From the NCBI GenBank assembly GCA_002077045.2, contig KZ111144.1, positions 1,078,026-1,142,025 on the forward strand: 64,000 bases of DNA, written 5' to 3'. Both the position numbers and the translations under genes were made by a program. Below, piece after piece: positions 21,419 through 31,456 of this stretch (the stretch's first letter is position 1; the number at the start of each line of letters is the position of its first letter). The stretch comes from Rachicladosporium sp. CCFEE 5018. Lineage: Eukaryota; Ascomycota; Dothideomycetes; Cladosporiales; Cladosporiaceae. The notes below the pieces were generated by a model, which was not told the origin of the DNA, searched no databases, and worked only from the letters and a program-made list of their open reading frames with translations.

Positions 21419-22129
21419 ATGTACCACCTCGTCAAGTCCATCTACCTGCACGCTACATCCAAGGAGGGTACGTACTATATAACCTGATTCATGCCTCCGT
21501 CCACTGACGATTCTACAGAGTACTCCGTCCTTGTGCTTGGCCTCGACAATGCCGGCAAAACCACCCTCCTCGAACAGATCAAGTCGCTCTACGATCCGTC
21601 CCATAACGCACGGTTGAGCACGGTCCCAACTGTTGGGCAGAATGTCAGTGTAATCGATACTGGATCCTGCTATCTGCGAATCTGGGATGTGGGTGGACAG
21701 CAGAGTCTCAGAGGATTGTGGAAGAACTACTACTCCAGCTGTCATGCGATCGTGTTCGTGGTCGACAGCACGGATGTCGGAGATGGTACGGTACATGATG
21801 GGGAGGGGGGCAAGGGAAGGGTGAGAGACGAGGGGAGACTGGAGGAGTGTCGCGAAGTCCTCGAGTCTGTTCTGCAAGATCAGGAGACTGATGGAGTGCC
21901 ACTGCTGGTGCTTGCGAACAAGCAGGACGTGGAAGACTGTGTGGAGGTTGTAAGGATCAAGGAGGGACTGGTGAGAAAGGTGTTTGAGGGGGAGAAGGGA
22001 GGGAGTGTGAGGGATAGCAGGGTCTTGCCGCTTAGTGCGTTGACTGGGACGGGTGTCAAGGAGGCGGTGGAGTGGCTTGTAAGTCGCACGGCATGGAATA
22101 AGGAGGGGAGACCGCCTGTCATGCGGTGA
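21419..22129 (+). CDS. ARL3: Arf-like GTPase Arl3 / ARFRP1 (copy C1)
   Basis: Two exons (21419-21467 and 21519-22129) encode 219 residues. Exon 1 gives MYHLVKSIYLHATSKE, the ARFRP1/Arl3 N-terminal helix; it lacks the Gly-2 myristoylation site, as expected because this family is N-terminally acetylated. Exon 2 has the P-loop GLDNAGKTTLLEQ, switch-region TVGQNV, DVGGQQSLRGLW, NKQDVED for guanine recognition, and SALTGTGVKEAVEWL. The C-terminus RPPVMR is also typical. Arl3 acts at the trans-Golgi, where it recruits Arl1 and golgins for vesicle traffic. A ~20-residue Gly/Asp-rich insert follows VDSTD, which is longer than in yeast or man. The intron is GT-AG (GTACGT) here, but the copy at 49.7 kb has a GC donor. 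Confidence 0.93.
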
Positions 22130-23409
22130 GGAAGCGAGCTTTTCATCGGGCCTAGCTACGCGGAGGTCGGGAAAAGGGTCGATGCTGAGTTCGTGAACCC
22201 ATCAGTCAAATTGGGTTGAGTTCTCCTGGCTTAGGCATGCGGAACATGAGTCGAACGAATACTGGACTCCTGGCACCCTGCGGATAAGAAAGACACGCTT
22301 AGGTCTGGGCCACAGGGCAGTCAACAGCTTGCGAACGTCAAGACGCCTCACCGACGGCGTAGGAGGGTTGCGGGAGATAGGGCCGGCTGTCGAGATCGAC
22401 GACGATGGACGACAAGTACCCTACCGTCGTCTTGGGCGTGTGCGACATGCAGGACTAGGGTACTATAGAAGTGCTTCGTAAAGTCAAACGAGCAAGGTAG
22501 AGCAACGTAATAATGATGAACCCAATGATGTGACCATAAAGCTTTCTGGTGCCCAATCTCACTGGCCGACCTCAATCTCGTCAACGCTTGTGGATTGATG
22601 TAGGCTCCCACGCTCGCAGTCGCATATGGCGGCATACATGTATCCCACTCCATGCTCAGAACACTTGCTCTATCAATTGCAACACATGTGTTTATTTCCA
22701 GATCTCGATCCCTGCGATCTTGGACAGCTTCACTTTCGGCACTCAGCTGCCGAACGCTCCCCGTGCCGTCCATGAGACTCGCATCCCACGCACTCTCTCG
22801 GCTTCTTATCACATACGCTACATCTGTGCATCCAACACAAGCCTGCCGATGCTCCTGGTAGCTGACCCGGACCAGAAGCCGGCACTCACACTTCCGCGGA
22901 ACGACTCACGCGAGGGGCGATCATTCGACCTGACTGGCTTCGAGAAGCGGTGTGGCGTGCCTTGCATTGTTGCAAGTGAAGCGATTGGGGAGGAGAGGCG
23001 GACGAGATGGCGGTGATGGAGGTAAGGATTACTCGTGCTCTTTCGTTCCGCGATCCCCGGAGAGCATCATATCGACGTCGATTGGAGGCTCTGTTGAAGG
23101 CTGGTCGATATGTACCCACTGCCTGGCTCTTGGGCTCTTATATTTCTTGTCGAACCAAAAACAAGATACTGTGGGTAGCCGACGAGATGTGATCGATCAG
23201 CTTTGTGGTATACTCGAAGGGTGTCGCGAGTCTGTGTAAGTCTTCTATTCCTGTTCCTCTAGTGGTTGCACTACCATACATCCCGTGTTCTCCTCAAAGG
23301 AGGGTGTTTGGAAATCCACAGAACAGTTGCTTAACGCGATACATATGCTGTGTGGCGGCGCTCTGGTGTTCTCCGGCTGGATCTGATCTTTCTTTTGCCA
23401 GATTCTAAT
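22130..23409. other. Intergenic between ARL3 and GTR2 (copy C1)
   Basis: 1.28 kb, highly similar to 50442-51723. Its first ~340 bases differ at only about seven positions from the other copy. A minus-strand frame of 154 codons (22348-22812) exists in both copies, but the differences within it are nearly all amino-acid changing, which argues against a protein. No RNA gene recognised. Confidence 0.5.
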
Positions 23410-24783
23410 ATGCATACTCTCTTCAACCCCAACATTTTGAGCCCTTCTCCTGCTCCTGCTCCACAGCCCAATCCTTTCGATTTGCTATTGCGGACGAATT
23501 CACATACTTTGCCCACTTCCTCGATCTCTGCTGCTATTTCCGCGTCATCGTCATACGGCTCGTCTACCGAGTATGCCTCGTTGACACGACAGCAGGACGA
23601 CCAGCTGAGCGGGAGCAATGAGCGATCTACCGAACCTAGGTCGTATGTGCGACGGAAAGATCATCCGAAGATACTCCTCATGGGCCAGAGAAGGTTAAGA
23701 TCTGTCATCACTACGAGTGTGCGACTTCGACTGATGCACGCATTGCAGGAGCGGCAAATCCTCGATCCAGAATGTGATCTGCAACAAAATGGCGCCCGCC
23801 GAGACTCTCTACCTCGAATCAACGAACACCCTACAGACAGCGTCCATCAGGTGAGCTCTTGGAATGACTCTCAAACCATTTTGGCTCCTCTCTGACCATC
23901 TTCCAGCTCGTTCACGGAAATAACGTTCTCCGAGCTGCCCTCCCACATCCCGGCGTCCTCTCCCGAAATCGCGACACCGTCAAACTACGCCTCTCTCGGT
24001 GCCGTCCTCTGGTTGATCGATATTCAAGACGAGTACCTCTCGACTCTGCCCTCATTGATTCAAACAGCTCTATTTTTCCACACTCACTACCCGCGCCTCC
24101 ACTTCAGCGTCCTCGTCCACAAGACCGACGGCCTCTCGCCAGACTATCGGAACGAAGCATATCGAGAGATAAGGCAGAGGGTACAGGACGAGCTCAGCGA
24201 AGCAGGAATCCCGGAGTATGAGATCGCTTTCTATCAGACAAGCATCTTCGATCTCTCAATATTCGATGCGATGAGCAAGATCCTGCAACGTCTGGTACCG
24301 CAGCTCCCGGCCCTCGAAGCCCTGCTCACGCGGCTCTGCTCAGCATGTGGTATGCAGAAGGCTTACCTTTTCGACACGGCGAGTAAGCTCTACGTCGCCA
24401 CGGACTCTGGACCCGCAGTACTGAAAGACTATGAAGTCTGTGCGGATTACGTGGATCTCATCGTCGATATCAAGGCGTTGTATGGATGGCAGTCGGAAGC
24501 TAAGGGACGTCGAGAGAGCGATGGGAATGGAGAGGAGAGCATTGGCGAGAGTGTCGTCACGTTTGAGAAGAGTGGGGAGGCTTATGTCTACGCGAGAGAG
24601 ATCACGGAGTGAGTGATACCCACCTTTGTCGTAGTGAATGAATGACGGAGCTGACAGATCACTGATAGGCACTTGTCACTCATCTGCATCATGGGCAAAG
24701 GCAGCACGCCCGACAAGCGAGTGCTGATCGACTACAACGTCGGTCTGCTACAGGACGCGGTGGTCGAGGTCTTCAAGGTATGA
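23410..24783 (+). CDS. GTR2: Rag-type GTPase Gtr2 (copy C1)
   Basis: Four exons (23410-23693, 23749-23850, 23907-24608, 24669-24783) encode 400 residues. After a ~75-residue Ser/Pro-rich leader come HPKILLMGQRRSGKSSIQNV (P-loop, split by intron 1 just before the SGKS), TFSELPSHIPAS, LGAVLWLIDIQDEY, and HKTDGLSPDYRNE. Then follows the C-terminal Roadblock-like domain, with ACGMQKAYLFDTASKLYVAT and MGKGSTPDKRVLIDYNVGLL. Gtr2 pairs with Gtr1 on the vacuole within the EGO complex and activates TORC1 when amino acids are present. The start is the first Met shared in frame by both copies. The last codons read FKV-stop, but AAG-GTATGAG could also be a donor, with an acceptor ~80 nt downstream giving a few different terminal residues. 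The intron lengths are 55, 56 and 60 nt. Confidence 0.9.
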
Positions 24784-24999
24784 GTCCATGCGAGCTGGAA
24801 GCGCAGGCTCCCGGATTTGGAGATTATCGTGGAGATGTGACGGGTGTCATCACTGAACAGCGCCAGAGTTGGCCTTAGGGATGCGTATCGTACAAGATGT
24901 CTATCTGTATAAATGTAGTCTAGTCTATGGAGTGCACCCAGCACTATGCGAAACAAGTTCCCCAACGCCGTACACTCAAGCCACAATAACACAAAATTC

Positions 25000-26644
25000 T
25001 CACGACTCGGTCCTTGCCTTCTCTGCGTTTTCACTGTTTGCTGCCCTTCGATCCTTCAGTGTCAGCTTGCCAACAAAAACGAGACTGACCACCAGTCCCA
25101 TTGCTGCGAGCCCAATGCCCAAATACAGTGCTCCTCTGTACCCCTTAAGCACATCTTCCGGTGTTCCGCCGCCATTATTAACATGCACCTCCACCGTCCC
25201 TGCAAAGCCCAGACAAAGACTAATACTATAATTCACGATAGTATTGACCAGACTTGCCGCAACACCCTGATGCTCCCTTGCCGTCATGTTACTCAGAATA
25301 ATTGTCGCAGCTGGAAAACTCATATCCATGCCCCAGCATGTGATCATGCTCGTGAGGAAGATATTCTTCCAGTATATTTGATCGACTGGCGCAGTGGCTA
25401 CTAAGACAATACCTATGAGAAAGGCCGTCATGGCGCCCGTCATTGTCCACGCCGGGCCGACGGAGTGGAGCAGCAGGCCGGATACGAAAGCTGCAAGGGT
25501 GCCTGCCCATAATGATCAGAGGGGAGAGGTAGGCTGCGGCTAGCAAGGGAGAGATGCCTCGGAGGACGAGGAGCTGGGACCAGAGGTAGTAGACCCAGAT
25601 TCCGAAACTGCCCCAGCCGAGGCCTATGCAGGCTAGAACGAAGCCAGCATCACTGTTGAGTTCGCGAAAGGGGACTAGCGGGTTTGGCGTCACGCGAAGC
25701 TCGATGTAGAAGAATGCCGGGAGGAGCAGGAGGCCGATGATAAAGGTGACAATGCACATTGGTGAGGACCAGCCGGCTATGGGTGCCTGGTTCCAGGCGA
25801 AATTTATAAGGACCAGAGCTGTCACACCCGTGAGTGAGCCGAGCGGGTCGCAGAGATGGAATAGCTGGAGCCATGTCTTCGAGCGAGAGTCTATGGCGCG
25901 CGGAGGGTCGGGAATAGCGAACTTGCCTATCACGGCTATCGCGATCAGAACCAGGGCTGTGGACCAGAATGCCCATGGCCACCAAGCGAGGGCGAAGATG
26001 CCTCCAAATGCCGCGCCTACGATGGAGCCTGTGGGTGCCAGCGCACCGAAGAGTGCGAAAGCCATGTTCTTGCGTTTCCCAGGCTGGTACAGAACGCCAA
26101 GCAGGGCTAGAGCATTGGGTAGGCAGATCGAGGGGCCGATACCTGACAGGACGCGCGCCCAGATGAAGAGGATGTAGGTGCTGTAGACCGCAAGCCCGGC
26201 CACGAGCTCCCAGACTGCGAACCAGATATAGCCGATGATTAGCATGCGTTTGTAGCCGAAGACGTCACCCATGCGGCCGGAAACCAGGATGAAGGTCCCA
26301 ACTGTCAGGCTGTAGCCTGCTATGAGCCAGGCGTCTATGCCGGGGTTGGTGATGCCGAAGTCGTCGGAGATGATGTGGAGGAGTGCAAGTGTCTGGCCGA
26401 GCCCGACCTGGGTCATGAACTGGGCGAGGGAGATGATGCCGATCACCACCATCTCGTGGGGTAGGGAGACAGAGTGTTCCAGCGATTTGGTATGTTGCAG
26501 ATCCAGGTTCTGCTTTGGTCGTGATGAGTTTGCGCCGGTGGTACTGTCGTTGTCGTTCTCGACTGCCTCTCGTGGCTCGTAGATCGAGTCTGCCAATCTA
26601 GCCATGGCGGCGCGGTTGCTCTCAGTAGATCCCATGCTCGCCAT
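25000..26644 (-). pseudogene. DHA2-type MFS transporter, frameshifted copy (C1)
   Basis: The gene matches the intact 546-residue transporter at 53315-54955 along its whole length, but has four extra bases (a tandem TGCC) at about 25501-25508. From the N-terminus the frame is correct for about 378 residues, through the helices containing GQTLALLHIISDDFG, AWLIAGYSLTVGTF and GRMGDVFGYKRMLIIG (the MFS loop 2-3 signature). After SPLIIMG it shifts and ends in unrelated sequence at residue 451. The correct frame resumes in 25000-25443. The protein would therefore lack the last four or so membrane helices. The alternatives are a real loss-of-function allele or a consensus error. The closest known group is the Atr1/Amf1 (aminotriazole/boron/ammonium) branch of 14-helix proton antiporters; the substrate is unknown. 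Confidence 0.85.
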
Positions 26645-27186
26645 CGGGGTTTGCGAGGTAGAGGGCTTCAGTCAGACGTCATGTGGGATCATGTTACCCA
26701 ATGGGCGACCAAAGAGATATGAAGTAAAACCAAGTCAAAGACCAACCGTTGTCCCCAATACACCTTGCCACGATTCATGCAGCCGATGGGATACTGCGGG
26801 AGCATTGTCCGCGAAAGTGGAGACTACTTATACCGACAAACAGCGAAGTGCGAGCGAAGAAAGTGCGGAACATGCGCATTGTGATGGGTCATCCTGAGGC
26901 GCTCTCCAGTATTGCGCGTGATGTTTGCTTAGCAACCTGCCTCATACCATATGGTGCTACGTGGTGGAGTTGGAATTGTTGGAAGGGCAGTTGTGAGAAG
27001 TGAGGAGGCGATGCGGTGAGGTTCCGCATTGCTGACTTGCGAGGAAGTGGCGAAATAGGGCACGTGATACCGTGTGTGCCCCGCGACAAAATGTTGGGGG
27101 AAAGTAGCGCCATAACCACTCGGCCATTTTCTCGATTGATCAATTGACGGCCATTGTGACCTCGACAACATCTCACAAACGCCAGG
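26645..27186. promoter_or_regulatory. Shared upstream region of MFS and MHF2 (copy C1)
   Basis: 542 bases between divergent ATGs, homologous to 54956-55499. It must hold both promoters. A conserved stretch, GCGCCATAACCACTCGGCCA, precedes the MHF2 start by ~70 bases in both copies; its role is unknown. Confidence 0.5.
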
Positions 27187-28008
27187 ATGCCACCACGGAA
27201 AGAGCCCAAAGAGACGGTGACTTACAACATGGCTTCAAAGAGCAAGGCGCCTGCCTTCAAGCCTCAACGACCGAGCCAGATCGCACGCGTCGCGTCACTC
27301 ACAGAGTCCGATGGCGCTTCGAAGACAGTGAAGAGGACCGCAAGCAATGGCTCGAGCAAGATTGCATTGGCTCCAGCTGGCAATGGCATGTTTGGTGGCG
27401 GAAAGAACGCGATGACGGCCGGCAAGGGCAAGAAGCGAGCAGCAGTCTCGGACGACGAAAGCGACCTCGACCCACCTATCTTCAAATCCGCAGCCGCTCC
27501 GAAGAAGACGAATACATCAGCAGCGATGGTAGTCGAGTCGGACGACTCGGGTGCATCGTCAGACCTTGCAGACGACCCTCTGAAAGTGAAGCCACGCAAA
27601 GCGCCACTCCCCACGAAGCGCAAGCCGGCAGCTCCTCCTCGCCATGAACCCTCACCTATGGACATAGACTCCTCGCCAGCCACACTACGCGGCATAGATC
27701 CCGAGCCCGACGCCGAGCTGCTAGCAGCCGACCTGGCTCTCTCACAATCCGGTTCTATTCCCTCTATTCCCCGGCCTCTGCTTCTCAGACTCATGCACGA
27801 GCACTTTGCCTCCAAGTCCACACAGATCGACAAGCACGCTATTGCAGTGCTAGAGAAGTACTTCGAGGTATTCTTGCGCGAGACAGTCGCGAGGGCGGCG
27901 TTAGCGAAGAAGGATTTTGAGCTTGGGAAGGCAAGTCAGAGCGAGGAAAAGTGGCTGGAGAAGGGTGATCTGGAGAAAGTCGTTGCCGGGATCGTGATGG
28001 ACTTTTAA
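27187..28008 (+). CDS. MHF2: MHF2 / CENP-X histone-fold protein with long leader (copy C1)
   Basis: A single exon of 273 residues. The C-terminal ~85 residues match CENP-X: RPLLLRLMHEHFASKSTQID, then AIAVLEKYFEVFLRETVARA, and the final WLEKGDLEKVVAGIVMDF. CENP-X/Mhf2 dimerises with CENP-S/Mhf1. Together they form a histone-like tetramer that binds branched DNA with the FANCM/Mph1 helicase and also sits at kinetochores. The first ~185 residues are disordered, basic and Ser/Pro-rich with acidic clusters (SDDESDLD, SSDLADDP), so the protein is about three times the size of the human one (~80 residues). Basic runs such as KGKKRAAV may act as nuclear-localisation signals. The gene is divergent from the MFS transporter. 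Confidence 0.85.
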   Translation: MPPRKEPKETVTYNMASKSKAPAFKPQRPSQIARVASLTESDGASKTVKRTASNGSSKIALAPAGNGMFGGGKNAMTAGKGKKRAAVSDDESDLDPPIFKSAAAPKKTNTSAAMVVESDDSGASSDLADDPLKVKPRKAPLPTKRKPAAPPRHEPSPMDIDSSPATLRGIDPEPDAELLAADLALSQSGSIPSIPRPLLLRLMHEHFASKSTQIDKHAIAVLEKYFEVFLRETVARAALAKKDFELGKASQSEEKWLEKGDLEKVVAGIVMDF

Positions 28009-28358
28009 GCCTCAGTCAAGAATCTTGATGGTGGAGCGACTCCACACGATCTCAATAGGTACTTAAGGTACCATGGAAATGTGTGAATGCTAAGGTACAA
28101 CAATGTTGCGTTGCACAGCCACTGCGCTTTGACAGAGTGGGGCTGTGCTTGAGGTAGCCGGATGTGAGGTACCAGTCTGCAGTGGTGCCCATGCAGTGGT
28201 GCCCATCCCGGCATACTCTTGAGCATAGTACGCAGCGTCTCATATGCTCATGATGATCCGAACCTGGCGGAGAATTGCCCATAACCTCACCGACTAACAA
28301 ATTTCAAGTGACGACGTTGTTGCGACATACAATTCGCCCCAAGCTACTGGACGCCGGT
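28009..28358. other. Intergenic between MHF2 and HET (copy C1)
   Basis: 350 bases. The HET frame is open upstream to an ATG at 28275, but I start the gene at the later MAALSEGQ because it is the only Met shared with the other copy. Confidence 0.45.
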
Positions 28359-29876
28359 ATGGCAGCGTTGTCCGAGGGTCAGATCAGACTACTCTCGTTC
28401 CAGGAAAGCTCGAGCAACGATGCCATTCGGCTCGATATCCGCACCTACGATCGCACACAAGCGCCTTCATATACCGCGCTCTCGTATGAATGGGGATCGG
28501 CAACGAGCCCTGGATTTATCGAAGTGGGTGGAGTCCCTCGCAGTGTACGCCGCAATCTGTACGATGCGTTGGTCCACCTCCCGGGTCACATCTCTGCGCC
28601 CTTCTGGGTAGACGCTCTCTGCATCGACCAAGAGAACGCGCAGGAGCGGAATCATCAAGTTCGTGCGATGGGAGAGATATACAGTGGTGCTACGCTTGTC
28701 GTGGCCTGGCTGGGCCTCATGGACGACGACGTCCGTCCCTGCTTCGTTGCCACCGGTCGCGAGAGTCTTGAAGCGGTACGCGCTGCGCGAAAGGCTCTCG
28801 TCCGAAGGGAGTACTGGACGCGTTTGTGGGTATATCAAGAACTCATACTGGCAAAGGAGATCACGATTGCATGTGGAGCGCACTCCATCGAGTACTCGGA
28901 CCTCGAAACCCTTCTGTGGAACGTGGACGGAGATTACGAGGCTCATCGCATCTGCTACGCCGTGTCAAGGGGACCTATCTATAATCTATGCGAAGCACTG
29001 GTGCAATTTAGCACGTGTCAATGTGCCGACGAGAGGGACAGGATCTTCGCCGTTCTCAGCGTTGTCAATCGGGATGAAAGAGAAGACTTGTTGCGCATTC
29101 TCCCCATCTACTCTTCCCCTAAGGCTCGCCTCGTTGAGACTGCTCTTGAACACATAAATGACCTCCAGAGCCGCACTTTTGTCAGTGGCGAGCTAATAAA
29201 AAGGGCCCTGGCTGTGCTCGCGGGGATGCAAGATGCACCGCTTGGTAAGACTGATGCCTTTCAGTCTGGGCACTGCAAGAAGCTATGCAGCATGCTACGC
29301 CGATACGAACAAAGTACAGAAACCACACTCCGATCCTTGCTACTCACGATCTTGAAAGGAAGACGGCGAGGCAAGATCGTCCAAGGACATCTCGTGGACC
29401 CAGCCTTCGATCCAAAGTATGCGCCACTGCTGTCGCCACATCATTGGGATGCTTTCTTAGCCAAGCAGATCGGCTCCGAGGGCAGCTATCTCAACGGCCT
29501 AAAGCCGCTGCATCACCACCATCATGATCCAGAAGTGGGCGGACACGACACGGCTGGTCGCTTCGCCGTTGTTCCACAAAGCCTTGCAGTTGTCGACGAT
29601 AGTGGCGCAAAGTACTGGCTATACGCACGAGACATGAATCCCCGTAAGGCACTGGCTTTGTGCAGCCGCAACATTAGTCTTGTGCCGTACCGAGCACCAT
29701 ACATCCTGCCATGGGTACGTAATCCATGGCCACGCTTGCAAAAGCGGTTCGAGGATAACTATACCAGATACTCGGCAAAACAAGTCGCCAGCGAGATATC
29801 TCGTCTTCGTGTCACCATACCTAGATCTTGGGCGCGCGATCTTGGTCTTGAGCGCGGGGTGAGCAGTGATGGGTGA
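28359..29876 (+). CDS. HET-domain protein (copy C1, intact)
   Basis: Single exon, 505 residues from MAALSEGQIRLLSF. The HET domain shows APSYTALSYEWGSATS, EVGGVPRSVRRNLYDALVHL, PFWVDALCIDQENAQERNHQ (the W-x-D-A-x-C-I-D-Q block), VRAMGEIYSGATLVVAWLG, and YWTRLWVYQELILAKEITI (the R-x-W-x-x-QE block). It also has the CADERDRIFAVLSVV segment common in these proteins. HET proteins execute vegetative incompatibility; the partner is unknown. The C-terminal ~200 residues carry no recognised domain. The second copy at 56.6 kb has a stop at codon 8 and an internal deletion. The genomic rearrangement between the duplicated blocks lies just downstream of this gene. Confidence 0.87.
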   Translation: MAALSEGQIRLLSFQESSSNDAIRLDIRTYDRTQAPSYTALSYEWGSATSPGFIEVGGVPRSVRRNLYDALVHLPGHISAPFWVDALCIDQENAQERNHQVRAMGEIYSGATLVVAWLGLMDDDVRPCFVATGRESLEAVRAARKALVRREYWTRLWVYQELILAKEITIACGAHSIEYSDLETLLWNVDGDYEAHRICYAVSRGPIYNLCEALVQFSTCQCADERDRIFAVLSVVNRDEREDLLRILPIYSSPKARLVETALEHINDLQSRTFVSGELIKRALAVLAGMQDAPLGKTDAFQSGHCKKLCSMLRRYEQSTETTLRSLLLTILKGRRRGKIVQGHLVDPAFDPKYAPLLSPHHWDAFLAKQIGSEGSYLNGLKPLHHHHHDPEVGGHDTAGRFAVVPQSLAVVDDSGAKYWLYARDMNPRKALALCSRNISLVPYRAPYILPWVRNPWPRLQKRFEDNYTRYSAKQVASEISRLRVTIPRSWARDLGLERGVSSDG

Positions 29877-30366
29877 TGCAGTTGACGATAGATGGTAATG
29901 ACAGGAGGAGCTTGAGGAGTGGGAGGGGATTGGCAGTGTACCCAAGTGGCTTCACGAGATGCAGGAGAGAGCGACTGCACAGGGTTTGCGCAACCCCTGT
30001 GCAGTCGTCCACAGGTCATGCAAGAAAAGGACGCAGCAGTCGGCATGCTATGATGTGCGCCGAGTTCGGCTTCACGAAGGAACGAACGGAACTCTTAGAT
30101 GTGTGGAAGTTTGGAGTTCAGGTACTGCATGGGCAACAGCGAACACATAGGATGGGTAACGTATTTGGAGTGTTTTGAATCAGCGAACCGAAGCTCCATA
30201 GCATGTCTGATCGCTGATGTTTGCAGACTGATAGCCTGTGCATTACGCGGTCCGACATCAGCAGATCGCCTACTTGCACAAGTAGCGTTGTGTGGACTCC
30301 CAGCGCATTGCACTTTCGGCAATGTGTACTGCAAGCTCCCCTACCATCTATCCTTCAGCCTTGCAC
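29877..30366. other. Intergenic, end of block C1
   Basis: 490 bases between the HET stop and the RPL17 stop (convergent). Similarity to block C2 ends here: the corresponding place downstream of the other HET copy leads to the inverted VWA gene. No gene recognised. Confidence 0.5.
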
Positions 30367-31218
30367 CTATGACGAAGTGATAGCCCTGGTCCTGCGAGCA
30401 CCACGCTGGCGGCTGCTCAAATGAAGACCCTCCTGGCGCGCGACGACCTCGGGTGCCTTTTGCACGACCTCCTGACCCTCGGTAAGGATCATCTCGATGT
30501 GGCAGGGATTCGACATGTACGGGTTAATCTGATCATGTCAGTCCACTATCTTCCCGTTTAAGACCCTCGATACAGGTGCAATGCTTACACGACCGTGAGC
30601 GCGGTAGGTCCGACGTCTCTGCTTGGGGGCCTGGTTGACCTGGATGTGCTTGACGATCAAGTTGCTGGTGTCGAGGCCCTTGGTGTCTGCGTTTGCCTCG
30701 GCGTTCTTGAGGAGCGAGAGAAGGAACTCTGCGCTCTTTATGGGCCAACGTGCGCGGGTGGCGCCGAATTGCTTGCCTGTCGTCCGTCCGTATCAGCACA
30801 CTTGTCCCCATCATAACACATTCCTCCGTCCTCTGCCTTCCGTCCTCCCAGAAATCAAGACCAACATACCCTGCGATGCACGACCAGTTCCACCAGCATA
30901 TCTCCGGAAAGGCACGACCTCAGTCTTGGTCATGACGTTCTCGAGGTATGCAAGGGCGCGGGTCAACTTCCAGCCATTGATGGCTTGTGCGGTCTCGCGG
31001 GTGTTCTTGTACGAGACACGGAGGTAGGAACCACGCGAGCGCGCGGACTTCGCCGGCTCGATGTGGGTGGCGGCGTAGCGGACCTGTAGGAGGAGGTGGT
31101 GTTAGTGGGTGGAATGATGGATCGCTATTGTCGTGTAGACGGTCTCGAGGACGTGTGGTGGGGTTCGTGCGGGTGGTGGGCGTCGCTATATGCTGCAGAT
31201 GTGTCGGTGTACGTACCA
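30367..31218 (-). CDS. RPL17: 60S ribosomal protein uL22 (Rpl17)
   Basis: Four exons on the minus strand (31216-31218, 30870-31083, 30589-30776, 30367-30528) encode 188 residues. Exon 1 is only the ATG, followed directly by a 132-nt intron with donor GTACGT. Exon 2 gives [20 protein letters not shown] and [20 protein letters not shown]. Exon 3 gives [19 protein letters not shown] and [20 protein letters not shown]. Exon 4 gives [20 protein letters not shown]. The reading joins these into a complete uL22, a protein that lines the peptide exit tunnel of the large subunit. The long frame at 30920-31219 in another phase is a shadow. The gene is divergent from NOP1 over 238 bp. Confidence 0.95.
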
Positions 31219-31456
31219 TGATGACTCGGGTTCGCTGTTGTCGTGGTGGTGAGTATCGCTGCCGACAATCTTTCGCAGTCGCAATCTTGAAGTTGATGTC
31301 GTCGCAAATTCATGGGTGGGCTTGGCGCCCCAAAGTGCGGAATAGATTCCGTCCGAAAAATCCGAGCTTGAAGAGCTCGATCTTCAAGACGAAGAATTGT
31401 GGTGTCGCATCAATTAGTGTCTACACTCCACTTCAGTACAGCCATTACTACACAAT
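31219..31456. promoter_or_regulatory. Bidirectional promoter RPL17 / NOP1
   Basis: Only 238 bases separate the ATGs of a large-subunit ribosomal protein and fibrillarin, so the two must share control elements. Coordinated expression of ribosome-production genes is well established; the factor acting here is not evident. Confidence 0.65.

Larger units (their letters stand above)
15510..29876. repeat. Duplicated block C, direct copy at 40134-57689
   Basis: Seven genes (PGM-like, Hsp70-like, ARL3, GTR2, MFS, MHF2, HET) occur twice in the same order and orientation. The second block is longer because of the ~3.85 kb recombinase element. Divergence is uneven along the block. Confidence 0.92.

Noticed and set aside
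22348..22812. 154-codon minus-strand frame present in both copies (also 50660-51124)
   Set aside because: Nearly all differences between the copies change the amino acid, so there is no sign of protein constraint. The frame survives because the DNA is nearly identical through conversion.
30920..31219. 99-codon frame starting at the RPL17 ATG
   Set aside because: It reads into the first intron; the true second codon is after the 132-nt intron.
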